The notes beneath the pieces are model-generated. The model was given only the letters and a program-made list of their open reading frames with translations. It had not been told where the DNA came from and did not search any database. A program made the translations under genes and the position numbers. A stretch of 64,000 nt of DNA from Linanthus parryae (lineage: Eukaryota; Streptophyta; Magnoliopsida; Ericales; Polemoniaceae). Positions 1 to 12,005 of the stretch are shown piece after piece (the stretch's first letter is position 1; each line of letters starts with the position of its first letter). Where the stretch lies: positions 21,282,363 to 21,346,362 of the forward strand of contig JALGPY010000010.1 in assembly GCA_023055425.1 (NCBI GenBank), given 5' to 3'.

Positions 1-1424
1 TATTTGCTTAGAAGTAGAAATAAAATATAGAACAATATCACCTTTTTCAGCTTGATCTCTAACAAAGTGACGTCTCACATCTATGTGCTTTGTCCTTGAA
101 TGCTGAACTGGATTCTTAGAAATAGAAATGGCACTTGTATTGTCAGAGTTGATGGGCACATTTCTGAATTCATATCCAAGATCTCTTAATTAGCTGTTGA
201 GCAATCAACAAAACCTGTGAGTAACAAGCTCCAGCTGCAATTTATTCAGCTTCTGCAGTTGATAGAGCTACTAAATTCCGCTTCTTTGAATGCCAACTTA
301 TCAATGAAGATCCAAGGAATTGGGAGCATCCAGAAGTACTCTTTCTGTCTAATTTATATCATGCAAAGTCTGCATCTAAATAACCACTCAAGATAAAGTT
401 AGATCTTCTTGGATACCAAAGCCCCAAGTCTTTGGTGCCATATAAATATTTTAAAATCCTTTGAGCAGCAATCAAATGACTTTGTTTAGGATTAGCTTGA
501 AATCTATCACACATGCACACACTAAACATCATATCTGGTCTACTAGCAGTTAGATATAGAAGTGAACCAATCATACCTCTGTATTCTTTTATATTCTCAC
601 TCTTACCAGTTGTGTCTTTGTCTAAAGACAGTGAAGAACTCATAGGAGTTTTTACTACTTTAGACTGTGACATGTTATACTAGTTTAAGAATTCCAGGGT
701 GTATTTCCCTTGATGCACAAAAATTCCTTTCTTCATTTGATGTACATGAAGTCCAAGAATGAAATTCAGTTCTCCCATTAGGCTCATCTCAAATTCTCTG
801 ACATTAGACTTGAAAACTCTTTTGAAAGAGCATCATTAGTAGCACAAAATAGAATATCATCAACATATATCTGTACAACTAACAAATCATTTTTCCTGAA
901 TTTTGCTAAAAAGAGTTTTGTCAACCAGTCCCCTGTTGAAACTATTTTCCAATAAAAATTTAGAGAGTATGTCATACCAAGATCTTGGAGCTTTCTTAAG
1001 TCCACACAAGGCTTTGTCTAATTTGTAAACATAATTAGGAAATGTGTCATTTTCAAAGCCTTGTGGTTGAGCAACATATACTTCTTCTTGTAAATAACCA
1101 TTCAGAAAAGCACATTTCCATTTGAAAAAGTTTTAGATGATTATGTGATGCAAATGCAAGAAGTATTCTGATAGCTTCTGACCTTGCAACAGGGACAAAT
1201 GTTTCCTCATAGTCAATACCTTCTTCTTGATTGTATCCCTGTGGAACCAGTCTTGCTTTGTTTCACACAACCTTACCTTTGTCATCAAGTTTTTTTCTAA
1301 ACACCCATCTTGTTCCAATCACTGATTGATCCTTTGGTCTTGGAACTAAATTCCAGACTTTGTTCCTTTCAAACTCATTCAGCTCATTATGCATCTCAAT
1401 GATCCAATCTGCATCTTCTAGTGC
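1..1424 (-). pseudogene. A1 reverse transcriptase and RNase H (decayed)
   Basis: The 3' part of copia pol is broken over three frames. Segments at 1133-1318, 784-1005 and 359-673 carry the fingers, palm and connection regions. The catalytic YVDD box is intact near 850-865 (VQIYVDDILF). The connection contains the copia signature GSLLYLTASRPD near 540-575. RNase H remnants continue from 350 to the window start, matching the region of A2 that reads STAEAEY. In its original form it would copy element RNA into cDNA and remove the RNA strand in the virus-like particle. Several stops and frame changes make it non-functional as read. Confidence 0.85.
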
Positions 1425-2545
1425 TTATTTTGCATTCGTGGGCTCAATGAGAGATAGAAAATCACTAAAACTACACAAATTCCTCAATTGGCCTATTTTC
1501 TGAGTTCCAGTAGTTGGATATGATATGATATTCTCTTCAAGATGAACCGATAAATATTTGAACATCTTTGCTGTATGTGTCCAAGTGTATGGTCCTTCAA
1601 GGCTTTGAGTTCTTGGAATAGTAGAAGGAGCATCAAATTTCCTGTCAGTCTCAGTCTCAAGGCTTTGAAATTTTGGCTCAGAAGGGGGTTCAAGGCCTTG
1701 AGATTCTTCTGAAAGTTTGTGCTGCTTATTTTTGCTTCTACTGATTTTATCACAGTCATCATCAGCCTCGTGCTGACTAAGATCTGCAAAACTTCCACTA
1801 AGAGAATCATCAGTACTTTCATCAAAAATTACATGAATACTCTCCTCTACAACCTTAGTTCTCTTATTGTAAACCCTGTAAGATTTTCTAGTTTGAGAAT
1901 AACCAAGAAACACACCTTCATCACTTCTAGCATCAAACTTACCAAGATTATCTTTTCCATTGTTATGCACAAAACAAGTACAGCCAAAAGGCTTAAAGTA
2001 AGCAACGCTAGGCTTTCTGCCTTTGAACAATTCATAGAGTGTTTTCTTCAGAATAAGCCTGATCAAACATCTATTGAGCACATAGTTGGCAGTATTAACA
2101 GCTTCTGCCCACAAAAACTTTGGAAAATTACTTTCAAGTAGCATGGTTCTAGACATGCCTTCAAGAGTCCTATTTATTCTCTCAACTACACCCCTCTGCT
2201 GAGGAGTTCTAGGTGTAGAAAAGTTGTGTGAGATTCCATGCTTTGCACAAAGTAAATAAAAATCAAGTTGATCAAATTCCCTACCATGATCACTCCTAAT
2301 AGATGAAACAATTAAATTTTTCAAAGTTTGAAGGTCTTTGCAAAGTTTTAAAAATTCAGATAACACTTCACTCTTTTCTCTAATGAACATAACCCAAGTA
2401 AATCTAGAGTAATCATCAACCAAAACAAGCATATTCTCTTATCTCTAGGTGTTTGAACCCTCATAGGACCACACAAGTCCAGATGCATAAAATCTAAAGG
2501 TCTAGAAGTACTTACAAAGTTCTTTGGCTTGAATGAACTTCTGGT
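1425..2545 (-). pseudogene. A1 integrase with linker to RT
   Basis: A long open stretch (1425-2432) holds the integrase core. The second catalytic Asp is in IRSDHGREF and the Glu is in GVVERINRTL, where the usual Q-N-G has become Q-R-G. The first Asp belongs to HLDLCGPMR just upstream, near 2480-2500, but in another frame, so a small indel separates it. Downstream comes the copia C-terminal region with GCTCFVH, FLGYS and a hydrophilic linker in which the coding form of the family-A palindrome repeats as QGLE/QSLE (1597-1701). The protein would join cDNA ends to chromosomal DNA. The long frame makes this the best-preserved domain of A1. Confidence 0.88.
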
Positions 2546-3096
2546 CTATTTACCTTGAGTACATGCCTTGCAAATCTCATCATCTTTGAATTTGAGGATT
2601 GGTAATCCCCTTAATAGATCTTTTGAGATGAGTTTGTTCAAAGTATGCATGCTTATATGACCAATCTTTCTATGCCACAACTTTGAGTCATCCAAAGCTT
2701 TGATAGTATGCAATTTTGGCACTACATAGTGCATAAACATTATGTGACCTAGGAGCAGTGAGTATGCAATTGCCTGATTTTTTATCTTGCACCACACATT
2801 TTTCCTTGTCAAAAACTACCTTATTGCCTTTATTACAAAGCTGAGAAATACTCAATAAATTATACTTAAGACCGTCAACTAAATAGACATCAGAAACTAA
2901 ATATGCAGTATTGTTACAAACACTTCATATACCAATTATGTTGCACTTTGCTTTGTCACCAAGTGTGACTGTTCTCTCTGATTGCTCTTTGAGCTCTGAG
3001 AATAAATATTTCTTTCCACTCATGTGCCTGGAACATCCACTATCCAAAATCCATTTCTGATCTTTCAAAGCTTTGGTGACATCCTGAAAAATTCAA
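2546..3096 (-). pseudogene. A1 protease and pre-integrase region
   Basis: Minus-strand translation near 3030-3060 reads WILDSGCSRHMSG, the copia aspartic protease active site with an intact DSG triad. Downstream are VDGLKYNLLSISQLCNKGN (protease C-terminus, about 2830-2890) and the pre-integrase domain at 2546-2812. The latter has the zinc-binding pattern of copia integrases (LWHRKIGHIS, then CKACTQGK). A stop and frame changes separate the pieces. The protease would process the Gag-Pol polyprotein. A2 carries the same region at 19778-20345, with DNG in place of DSG. Confidence 0.85.
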
Positions 3097-3972
3097 TCAA
3101 TGCCTTAACAGGCTATTAGACCAAGTGTAGAATTTGGATTCATACTCAGAGTCAACAATGTGAGGTGCTCGAACTCCTTTTTGAACCCAAATCTGTTTCA
3201 CTTGTCCCTTAAGCTGACAAGGATAGGTATTCCTCATTATGCGAGGTTCTGTCTTCTTAAAGGGGCAAGTTAATTTCACATGTCCTATTTTACAGAAGTA
3301 ATGAAACTTTGGAGAATGTGTGCTTCCGATTTCACAAAAGTAATTTGGTTTCTTCTTGGAAAATTTGGATTAGAACCAATTCCACTTTTGTGTAAAGAAT
3401 GCATACTTCCTCCAAGCATAAGATTTAGCTTCTGTTCTGAGCCAGCAAAATTTGAAAGAATTTTATTAGATTCTTGAAGCTTACTAGTCAATGAAGTATT
3501 TTGTTGTTCTAAATCATCATAAAATTTTTTTAGATCAACAAACTTGTCATTTAAAAGAGTAATTTGATCAACTACTTCTTTGACCTGTGATTTCAAAGCA
3601 TTGAATCTGCTATCTAACGCTTTGAAGTCACTATCAATTTTCAACTTAGTAGCTTCAAGACATTTTTTCTTCAAAACCAGATCTAAGTTTTCTTTTGCTT
3701 GCTCATGAACATTCATTTTCAAGGAATCAATCAAATTCATGTAGCTTTCCTCATTTAAAAACATGCTTTTGAGAATTTCAGGTAAAACATCACAAGGACT
3801 AGTTAAATGATTCTTTACCATGTCTTTAATTGGCTTCTCACTAGAGTTGTCCTCTTGATGTCCAGCCATCAATCAGAGATTGGCTTGCTCCTCATCAGAA
3901 TCTGAGTCTGAAGAGTCTGAATCACTCCATGAGGCTACCATTTCCTTCTTCCTTCTGTTGTCATTTTCCTTC
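3097..3972 (-). pseudogene. A1 Gag C-terminal coiled-coil spacer and second zinc knuckle
   Basis: The frame at 3285-3872 encodes a Lys/Glu/Leu-rich segment with heptad-like spacing, probably a coiled coil, between the gag core and the protease. After a frame change, 3097-3279 continues with a zinc-knuckle remnant. In A2 this knuckle is intact as CHYCCKIGHVKVTC, but in A1 both leading Cys are Phe (FHYFCKIGHVKLTC). An extended Gag with extra knuckles is compatible with Sireviruses. The function would be RNA binding and particle assembly; this copy is broken. Confidence 0.7.
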
Positions 3973-5012
3973 TTAGGAAATTCTGCTTTTCTTCTTTTGA
4001 GGACAATCTCTTACCAAGTGATATGCATCTCCAAATTCATAGCAATTCGTAACTTTAGGTTTACATGAATGTGAAGCAGACTTACCTTTATGATCCTTTC
4101 TGGTTGAGGATCTGAATTTATCTTTATTGTAATCCTTGTTTGCAAAGTTTCTCCTTTTCTTTAGAATTGTGGCAAAGGCTTTGGAAATCAAGGATAAGGC
4201 TTCTTCATCATCATTATCATCCTCCTGTTCAAGGCTTTGGGATTTTTCATTGTCTTTTGCCTTGAGTGTCAGGTTCTTGATGTTGTCACTCAGTTCAACA
4301 TCAACCTCCTTCATAGAGATCTTATGAGTGAGCAATTTTCTTTGCAGATCATCAAGTTCCAAGATGCTTAAATCCCGAGCTTCCTCAATTGAAGTTGTTT
4401 TAGGCTCCCATTTGTCCTTAGGCAAGCTTCAGAGAATCTTCCTGACTTTTTCTTCATTTGAGAATACTTTTCCCAATGACTCGAAGTTATTACAATATAT
4501 GTAAACCTTTTGAACATATCTTTGATAGATTCATCAGAATTCATCTTAAACAGCTCATAGTGTCTCAAAAGGATATTGATCTTTGTCTGCTTGACTTGGT
4601 TAGTTCCTTCATAAGTAACAGTCAGATTATCCCAGATCTCTTTTTCATTTTTGCAGTTGGATATCCTGTTCAACTCATCTTCACTAAGAGCACAATACAA
4701 TTTCAAAGCCTTGTAATTTTTTGATACCTTTTCCAGTTCAGTAACTGAGAGATCTTCACCAGGTTTAACAGTTCTAACTCCATTTAGAGTAGTATAGAAC
4801 AAGTTTGGCCCATTCACAATAATAGACCATAATTCCATGTCCTGATCTATGATGAACATTTTCATCAATGCCTTCCAATGCACAAAATTATCACCACAGA
4901 ACAGTGGAGGCCTATTGGCTGCTCTTCTCTGTGAGAATCCTCCTTCACCTACAAAACTCATTGTCACAAGATTGTTAGATATATAAACAGTGACCCAAAG
5001 CTCTGATATCAA
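3973..5012 (-). pseudogene. A1 gag (UBN2-type copia capsid protein)
   Basis: Two overlapping minus-strand frames (4368-5012 and 3973-4425) together give a copia gag. The N-terminus has NRPPLFCGDNFVHWKALM, the family's usual opening (target phrase, then F-x-x-W-K). The middle carries the capsid-like helices (YEGTNQVKQTKI). The C-terminus ends in a zinc knuckle, CYEFGDAYHLVRDC, in which the second Cys is Phe. The likely start Met is at about 4964 (MSFVGEGGFSQRR), because the frame upstream runs into the primer site. A frameshift near 4400 breaks the ORF. The intact protein would form the virus-like particle. Confidence 0.85.
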
Positions 5013-5013
5013 T
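4999..5013 (-). other. A1 primer-binding site
   Basis: The minus strand reads TTGATATCAGAGCT directly inside the LTR end. It resembles TGGTATCAGAGC, the sequence complementary to the 3' end of plant initiator tRNA-Met used by most copia elements. One or two changes from the consensus are visible. Confidence 0.8.
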
Positions 5014-6322
5014 TGAAAGTTTATAATGTTGGTGTAGAATATGATCTAAATACTCTAGAAGGGGTTTTGAATAGAGTATACTAATTTTTTGCCAAAACAC
5101 AGACTTATTAAACTTGAATAATGCAAAAAGTTGATATCTCAAAGCTTGGAAAAAGATTTGAGAAACTTAAAGATATAACTGCAGGATATAGAGGCTTCAA
5201 AGCTTTGAGATTTGGAAACCTCCAAAGCTTTGAAACTTCTGGTTTAAACGGAATGTAAAGATAGCAAAAGTAAATAAAAGAGACACATCGATTTTACAGA
5301 GTTCAGTCACAATTGGACCTAGTCTCTGCCTGAGGGATCTAATCCCTCCAGGATTCAAACACAACTTCTTATTAATCACCCATATTTCGCCCTAGATCTC
5401 AAGCCTAAGTGAACTTCCTTACACTTATACAGCTTGTGGTTCCCAACCTATCTAGTTACAGGCTACAACCTGTTGAAACAATAAGAAAATCTTGTTGTTC
5501 ACTTGAAGAATCAAAATACTTGGTTTAGTGAGGTTTCAGAAATGTGGAATGAATAATACAATTAAGTGTGTAACTTGATCTTTCCAGTTTTTAGCTCTCT
5601 TCAAATCCACGATCTCAGTCACCTGTTTCTGGATCTCCACTATTCAATTTTAAAAGGCTGATCACTTGAGCAACAGTGTGCAACCAACTGAGAGATTCCA
5701 GGAACAGAAATACTATAATATCTCCTTTATGATAAGCTTCAATAAACAGCTTTATTTGAATAGATTTCTAATTTGTTTATGGACGTTGGAGCGTCCAACA
5801 AACCTGTATAAAATCAACCAACAAGATCAAACAACAACAAGAAAATCTAGCATCAAGATCTCTTTAGTAAACTGCTAACAGTTCAAGAGAAAACTGGGCA
5901 AGATTTGTCTGCTGATAGACTTGAGTTAACATATATATTCAAACTACTGAATATATCAAGTAACCAGTATATAACACATGTTATTAGACAGTAATCAACT
6001 CATAACAAGTTCTAAGTCTCACATAATTCACCTGCATACCCAGAGATAATTAGATGAACTTAGAAGTAAAGAATAACCAGTAAATCTCAAAGCTTTGAAG
6101 CTTTGCCTGCTAGTTCATCAGAGTGAACTTGGATTTCAATCCAACTCAGTCCTGCATTTCTTATAGATAAGAACACATATTACTAATGCAATTATATTGT
6201 TAAATAATATAAAAAACAAAACTTGCACAAAAACAGTTAGACAAATACACATATAAGCACAGCTACAATAACTCTCTGCATGTAAATTCCCAAAATAATA
6301 TCTAGGAGTTTCAGACTTATCA
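5014..6322 (-). repeat. A1 5' LTR (family A)
   Basis: The 1309-bp LTR is bounded by TG (5014) and CA (6322) on the plus strand. It aligns in reverse with the A2 3' LTR (35416-36915), from the CTTTCA end to the TGATAAGTCTGAAG start (here CTAGGAGTTTCAGACTTATCA). It contains palindrome copies at 5197-5208 and 6087-6098 and near matches at 5222-5233 and about 5138-5149. As a 5' LTR it would hold the element promoter; I see no clear TATA box. Confidence 0.92.
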
Positions 6323-6452
6323 AAGATAAAAAACAATATTGCTAATCTAAGGACTTCATTATATTAAATATCCAACAAATAATACAATGAATGTTCTAGC
6401 CAATTTATTGTTCATACTAAACTAGATTGCCTCTAGGGAACCTATTCCAACA
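6323..6452 (-). repeat. B1 3' LTR, first 130 bp
   Basis: The segment ends at CCAACA (6452), the reverse of the family-B LTR start, and matches intact LTRs up to the point where A1 interrupts (AAGATAAA). The rest of this LTR lies beyond A1, outside the window. Confidence 0.9.
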
Positions 6453-6466
6453 CTCTCCCACTTGCA
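6453..6466 (-). other. B1 polypurine tract
   Basis: The minus strand reads GTGCAAGTGGGAGA directly before the 3' LTR, identical in type to the tract at 29310-29324 of B3. It would prime plus-strand DNA synthesis. Confidence 0.8.
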
Positions 6467-8330
6467 CTGGATCCAATCCGGTGCATCTCATATGCCAATG
6501 CTCCTAGTGTGCCCTTCATGCTTGCGCTAAACAAGCGGCTTTGTAAGTGGATCTGATAGATTCTCATATGTAGGAATCTTGCATATCTGAACGTCTCCTC
6601 TTTCGATAATATCTTGAATAAGATGAAACTTCTTGAGTACGTGCTTGGATTTCTGGTGAGATGAGGTTTCCTTTGATTGCGCGATCGCTCCACTGTTGTC
6701 ATAATACAACTCTATTGGATCCACAATGCTAGAAACCACACCAAGCTCAGTAACGAACTTCCTAATCCAAAAAACTTCTTTTGTTGCGCCATTCGCAGCA
6801 ATGTACTCAGCCTCTGTTGTAGAATCAGCCACCGTCTCTTGCTTGGAACTCTTTCAGCTCACCGCTGCTCCATGCAGGCAAAAAAATACCCCGACTGTAA
6901 TCTGAAATCATCCTTGTCGGTCTGGAAGCTTGCATTCGTGTAACCCCTTCCACGAAAATATTCTTCACCTCCAAATATCAATAATGCATCATAAGTTCTT
7001 CTCAAGTACTTTAGGATGTTCTTGGCCGCAATCTAGTGACTCTCACCTGGATTGGACTCATATATTCTTGTCATAGTCAATGCAAACGACACATCTGGTC
7101 TAGTACATAACATGGCATACATGATGGAACCTATGGCCGTGGCATAGGGAACCCTACTCATGCGTTCTTTCTCAATCTCATTGGAAGGACAACCACACTT
7201 CGAAAGAGTGATTCCATGTGACAAGGGCAAGAATCCCTTCTTTGAATCTTGCATGCTGAACCGTTTCAGCACCTTTTCTATATATGTACTTTGACTTTGG
7301 CCAAGCAGCCTCTTAGACCCAAGTCTTTCACTGAGGCTGCTTCACCCAAGTCTTTCAGTGAGAAACACTTTCCTATCCAATCTTTAACAAATTGCAGCAT
7401 GGGAATGTCTTTTCCAATGAGTAGTATGTCATCTACATACTAGAACGGAAAATAAATAGAGCTCCCACTAACCTTCTTGTAGACACAAGACTCATCTTTG
7501 TTTCAGATGAAGCCAAACTCTTTGACTACTTAATCAAAACGTCGATTCCAACTCCTTGAAGCTTGCTTCAATCCATAAATGGATCGCTGCACCTTACAGA
7601 CTTTGTTGGCTTGCTTTGGATCTTCAAAACCCTCAGGTTGTGTCATGTACACATCCTCGAGATGATTCCCATACAGGAATGCAGTTTCGACATCCATCTG
7701 CCAAATCTCATAGTCGTAGTATGCTGCAATAGCAAGTAAGATTCGGATGGATTTGGTCATTGCGACTGATGAAAAGGTTTCATCATAGTAAATACCATGA
7801 ATCTGTCTGAAAACTTTAGCCACCAACCGACCTTTACAGGTAATCAGATTACCATCCATGTCAATCTTATTCTTGAAGACCCACTTGTACCCTATGGGGT
7901 GTGCCCCTTCGGGTGGTTCCGCCAAAGTCCATACTTTGTTGGTGTACATGGATTCCATCTCGGATCTCATGGCCTCAAGCCACTTCTGATAGTTCGGCCC
8001 TTTTATAGCCTCTTCATAGGTAGTAGGCTCATCATCAATGAGAATCGTGTCACAATATTCAGTCACGAGAAGTCCATACCTCTCTGACTCCTGGGGCACT
8101 CTACTAGATCTACGAAGCTCTTGTGTTACTTGAACAGGATGCTCCACAACTTCTTGTGGATCCCGCTCATGTTCCATAATAGGATCAATGCTTTGTGGTT
8201 CTTGAACTTCTTCAAGTTCTACAGTCCTCCCACTTGCTTCATTAGAGAAAAACTCTCTTGCTAGAAACACGCCGGTTCGAGCAGCAAGCACTTTGTTCTC
8301 AGTTGGATTGGAGAAATAATATCCCTTAGT
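6467..8330 (-). pseudogene. B1 reverse transcriptase and RNase H
   Basis: The best-kept RT block is 7530-8291: a linker, then GYKWVFKNKIDMDGN, the MDVETAFLYGNHLEDVYM palm motif and YGLKQASRSWNRRF. The YVDD box near 7420-7440 is intact, but an in-frame stop directly precedes it. At 7318-7361 a 17-bp stretch (CCCAAGTCTTTCASTGA) occurs twice with a 27-bp period and replaces part of the RT connection. RNase H follows at 6527-6832 with ADSTTEAEYIAANGATKE and LYYDNSGAIAQSKE, ending SDPLTKPLV. The gene is non-functional as read but domain-complete. Confidence 0.87.
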
Positions 8331-8940
8331 TTCCTTAGGTTACCCCACAAATTTTCAGTTGTCCGACTTAGGCCCTATCTTGTCTGATTGTAAACGTTTT
8401 ACATAGACATCGCAGCCCCAAATCCTCGTGAATGACACCATGGGACGCCTCCCACTCCACATCTCATGTGGTGTTTTCATGACTAACTTAGATGGAACAC
8501 GATTAATGGTGAAAGCTGCTCTCAATAGAGCATAGCCCCAAAATGATAATGGAAGATCAGTTTGACACATCATGGATCGAACCATATCTAATAGAGTGAG
8601 TTGTGATATTATCCCACACTCTCTAAGATAGACGTCAATCTCTTGGCTCAAGTATTCTCCTCTACAATCCGATCGTAGAGCCTTAATAATTTTGCCAAGC
8701 TACTTCTCTAATTAATTCTTGAATTCTTTGAACCTTTCAAAGGACTCGGATTTGGCCTTCATAAGGTATACTAATCCATATCTACTGAAATCATCACTAA
8801 ATGTGATGAAGTAGACATAACCACCCCTGGCAGGCGTGGAAAATGGCCACCTACATCAGTATGTACTAGTGCCAATTGCTCACTAGTCCTCTAACCTTTC
8901 TTATTGAAAGGGGACTTTGTCATTTTTCCCCAATAAACAA
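8331..8940 (-). pseudogene. B1 integrase (with internal deletion)
   Basis: Minus-strand 8355-8651 encodes the C-terminal half of a copia integrase (SQEIDVYLRECGIISQLT, then SFWGYALLRAAFTINRVPSK and MWSGRRP). The phrase carrying the catalytic Glu in B3 (PKWNGVSERRNRTL) is missing here: QLT is followed directly by LLDMVRSMM. The first half, holding the first two Asp, lies at about 8650-8900 with stops. Loss of the Glu-bearing segment alone would abolish integration. Confidence 0.8.
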
Positions 8941-9514
8941 GCCTCACATGTCTCATATGATTCAAAATCAAATGAGTCTAGAAATCCATCCTTATGGAGT
9001 CTAGATACACGGTTCTCGTTTATATGGCCTAAACAACAGTGCCATAAATAAGCAGGATTTAAATTATTCAATTTAATCCTCTTAGTATTACTGTTATGGA
9101 CATGATTTCTTAGATCAAGGATATACAATCCATTAAATATTTACCCACTACAATAGTGAATACTATCAAAATAAATGGAACAACAATTGTTCTTTATTGA
9201 TATATTAAAACCATCCTTGTCCAAACAAGAAAAATAAATAATGTTTCTGCTCATAGCAGGAACAAAATAGCAATTATTTAATTCTAAAATTAATCCTGAA
9301 GGCAGAGACAACTCGTACATGCCTACGGCAAATGCAACAACTCTTGTTCCATTCCCAACGCGCAGGTCTATCTCCCCTTTAGCCAATCTTCTACTTCTCT
9401 TTAGGTCCGGCACATTTCAAAAAATGTGAGATCCACATCCAGTATCCAATACACATGATGAAGAGATAGTTAAGTTGACATCTATAACAAAAATACCTAG
9501 TGGTGGTGGAATCA
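8901..9514 (-). pseudogene. B1 protease and pre-integrase domain
   Basis: The pre-integrase zinc domain is at 8901-9128 (LWHCCLGHINENRVSRLHKD, then ETCEACLLGK, an HHCC pattern). The protease is at 9141-9500. The active site VLDTGCGSHI is visible near 9430-9460 upstream of a stop, followed by RRLAKGEIDLRVGNGT and the hydrophobic C-terminal strands. The DTG triad itself is intact. Confidence 0.82.
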
Positions 9515-10346
9515 CTATTCCAAGCCTCTTGTCTCTAGATATTGTTGGCAGTTCCTCCTCCAGTGTCGAGACTGACTGCAGTAGTGACACTCAGCTTTAG
9601 TCAAACCTTTGGCAGTGCCGCCAACAAGTTTAAGGGTAGTTTCCTTGGGTTTGGCAACTGCTTTGCCTTTTCCCTTGGAGGTAGAAGCAAAAAAATTTCC
9701 CTTTCCTTTCTGCACCATCATTATGGATTTTCCCTTACCCTTGTTGATGCTTTGTTCAGCTGTCCTCAACATATTGAGTAAGTCTGGCAGAGGTTTCACG
9801 ATCTCATTCATGTTATAGTTCATGATGAACTGTCCATAACTTTCAGGAAACGATTGCAAGATGAGATCGGTGGCCAACTATTGACCCACCGGAAACCCTA
9901 GGCGGCCTAGGCTCTCGAAGTAGCCAATCATGCGCAACACGTGCGACCCCACAGGGTTTTATTATGACATATTATATTTGAACAATGCCTTGGAAACTTC
10001 ATACCTCTCAACCCTAGCATGCTTTCGGAAGAGCTGCTTCAAGTGTGCGACATATCGACTGCATTCATGTTCTCATGTTGCTTCTGAGCTCAGAGGTCAT
10101 GGCGCAAAGCATCAGGAAGACCGCATCATTAGCATCATCAACACGCTTCTGATACGCCTTAAGGGCTGCAGGAGTGTTGTTTTCCGGACCATCAGGAACT
10201 TTATCCTCTAGAGCGTACAGTTTCTTTTCATGCTTCAGAACGATTCTGAAGTTTCTGTACCAGTCTAGAAAATTGGTCCCGGATAGCTTGTCCTTCTCAA
10301 GGACAGAGCGTAGGGAGTGATATGAGTTCGATGAGCTGTTTTCCAT
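9515..10346 (-). pseudogene. B1 gag
   Basis: The start ATG is at 10344-10346 (MENSSSNSYHSLRSVLEKDK), followed by LSGTNFLDWYRNFRIVL, the standard copia Gag opening. A frame change near 10065 separates it from the second half at 9515-9877. That half has LLNMLRTAEQSINKGKGKS, a Lys/Gly-rich nucleic-acid-binding stretch, and an intact zinc knuckle CHYCSQSRHWRRNC. The protein would form the particle and bind RNA. Of the four family-B copies, B1 and B5 keep all four knuckle ligands. Confidence 0.87.
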
Positions 10347-11992
10347 TGGATTTCTACAAAAAGGAAAATACGCAAGTTTTAGTATTTTGTGAACAATTAA
10401 CTATATTTAATAATGGTTATATTATTAAACACAGCTCCCACTATTTTTCTACGGATTAATAACCTCAAGATATTAATGCGGAAAATATAATTATATTTTC
10501 TAGTGGGCCAAGACCCATTTTTCACTCTCCTTTTGAGCTTGATTTGGCAAAGTCACCCAAAAGTTAGTTATTTAGGTAGGAACAATTCCAATTGCTTCTC
10601 ATGCAACTCTTGGTTCAATTGGGGAAATAACTCCGTATTTATCTATCCTATAGATAATCCCAATTGGTGCCTCTAGGCTTTATACCTTATTAAAATTTGC
10701 CTAGCTACGTCCAACCTCTTACTCCAACAATTGCACTATGTGTGCCATCGCACCACATAATGATGAATCAAGTCGCCCAACTTTGGCACGCACAAACTTG
10801 ATTAATCGATTTCTGATGAGTGTTTAAGTTTGCGAGAAGGAAAACGTAATATTTCAATTATGAGGGATTTTTCTTTCAATTTTAATTATTCTGTTGATCC
10901 ATATCAACTAATCTACTTATTTGAGTTTGGGAGAAACTCTAAATAAAAGATCCGGGTTGTTATTTATCTTATTATCAAATTGCATGCATCATCCATACAC
11001 CAACAACAATAATAAGACAATAAAGTAAACATCGAGAAAGAAAAATTAACGTGATGTGGATATGGCCTCCTAGACTAAGATATTCTCAAGCCAATGAGAA
11101 TATCTATGAACCCTATAATAGAAAACGCATCTCCATGTGTCTCCATCTCTTGGTCCAACCTTCATAGCCTTGTGGAATGCTCCATGCTCCATGTTGTGGC
11201 TCCTTTAATTCTTTGGGCTTCTTTTCCTTCAATCTTGGCTAATTATCTATTTCATCTACTACAAGCTAACTTCTATATTAAATAAAATAAATCTCACAAG
11301 TTGAGAAACAAACACCGGCTTGCATACCGTAAACCCTAATTATTTTTTACATCAAATTGATCAGCTCGCAGGCCGTAAACAAACCACAAAAATTAAACAT
11401 TCACAACAAACCACATTTAAGGCCGTATCCAATCACCATGCAAATTGCATATAAACAGTTATAACAAAATTTTAACACACTTAGTAACTTTTAGTTGATT
11501 TTAGGATTACTAGGGTCAAAACGGTCGAAGCGGGCCCACCAATTACTTGGCCAAACCCCTAAAGGACCGCCTAAGGCCTTGGGATGGCCGGCCCATGCAC
11601 GAATAGGCCGTGCGATAGGGCTGCCCCGGTCCCTTGGTCGAGTCTTGCTTGCAAGGCAAGGAAGGAGGGGCGGTCCCCTAGGGGGGGCCGAACCTCCTTA
11701 GGAATTGTTTAAAAAATAACTCCTTGCCTTGCTGCCCAAGTTTGGTTTTTTCCTTATTTAAAAAAACTCATTTTTCCAATAGGATGCCCAAGAACCCTTG
11801 ATCTAAGATCCTAAAATTTCTCAAACTCACTAATTCATACATCCAATGCAAGAATTAGATCTTGTTTGGTTGAATCACATTCAACATGCATCTAGTATGC
11901 TTAATTTGTCGTTTTAACGCAATAATCAACAACTAAAGGTGATAAACAACAAAAACATAACACATAATCGACATTAAGCTCTACGACATGCG
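10347..11992 (-). other. B1 untranslated leader between primer site and gag
   Basis: This 1.65-kb stretch has no coding potential that I trust. It matches the leaders of B2 (13407-14122 and 44401-44772), B3 (22249-23916) and B5 (53403-55037). It includes a GC-rich block (about 11570-11700) and two copies of a motif read on the minus strand as TTTACGGCCTGCGAGC-like (about 11315-11333 and 11363-11380). Retroelement leaders commonly carry packaging and dimerisation signals. Any such role here is inference. Confidence 0.75.
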
Positions 11993-12004
11993 GCTCTAAT
12001 ACCA
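11993..12004 (-). other. B1 primer-binding site
   Basis: The minus strand reads TGGTATTAGAGC next to the LTR, one base from the initiator tRNA-Met complement TGGTATCAGAGC. Confidence 0.88.
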
Positions 12005-12005
12005 A

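Larger units (their letters stand above)
1..6322 (-). mobile_element. Family A (Sirevirus-like Ty1/copia) copy A1, 5' part
   Basis: Read on the minus strand this is LTR, primer site, gag, protease, integrase, reverse transcriptase and RNase H, which is the Ty1/copia order. The window edge cuts it inside RNase H, so its 3' LTR is not visible. Its right edge at 6322 falls inside a family-B LTR whose sequence resumes at 6323, so A1 inserted into the 3' LTR of B1. The bases just outside (AAGAT, 6323-6327) should be the target duplication, but the partner is off the window. Gag type, a coiled-coil spacer, two zinc-knuckle remnants and the long LTR suggest the Sirevirus lineage. That assignment is inference. 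Confidence 0.9.
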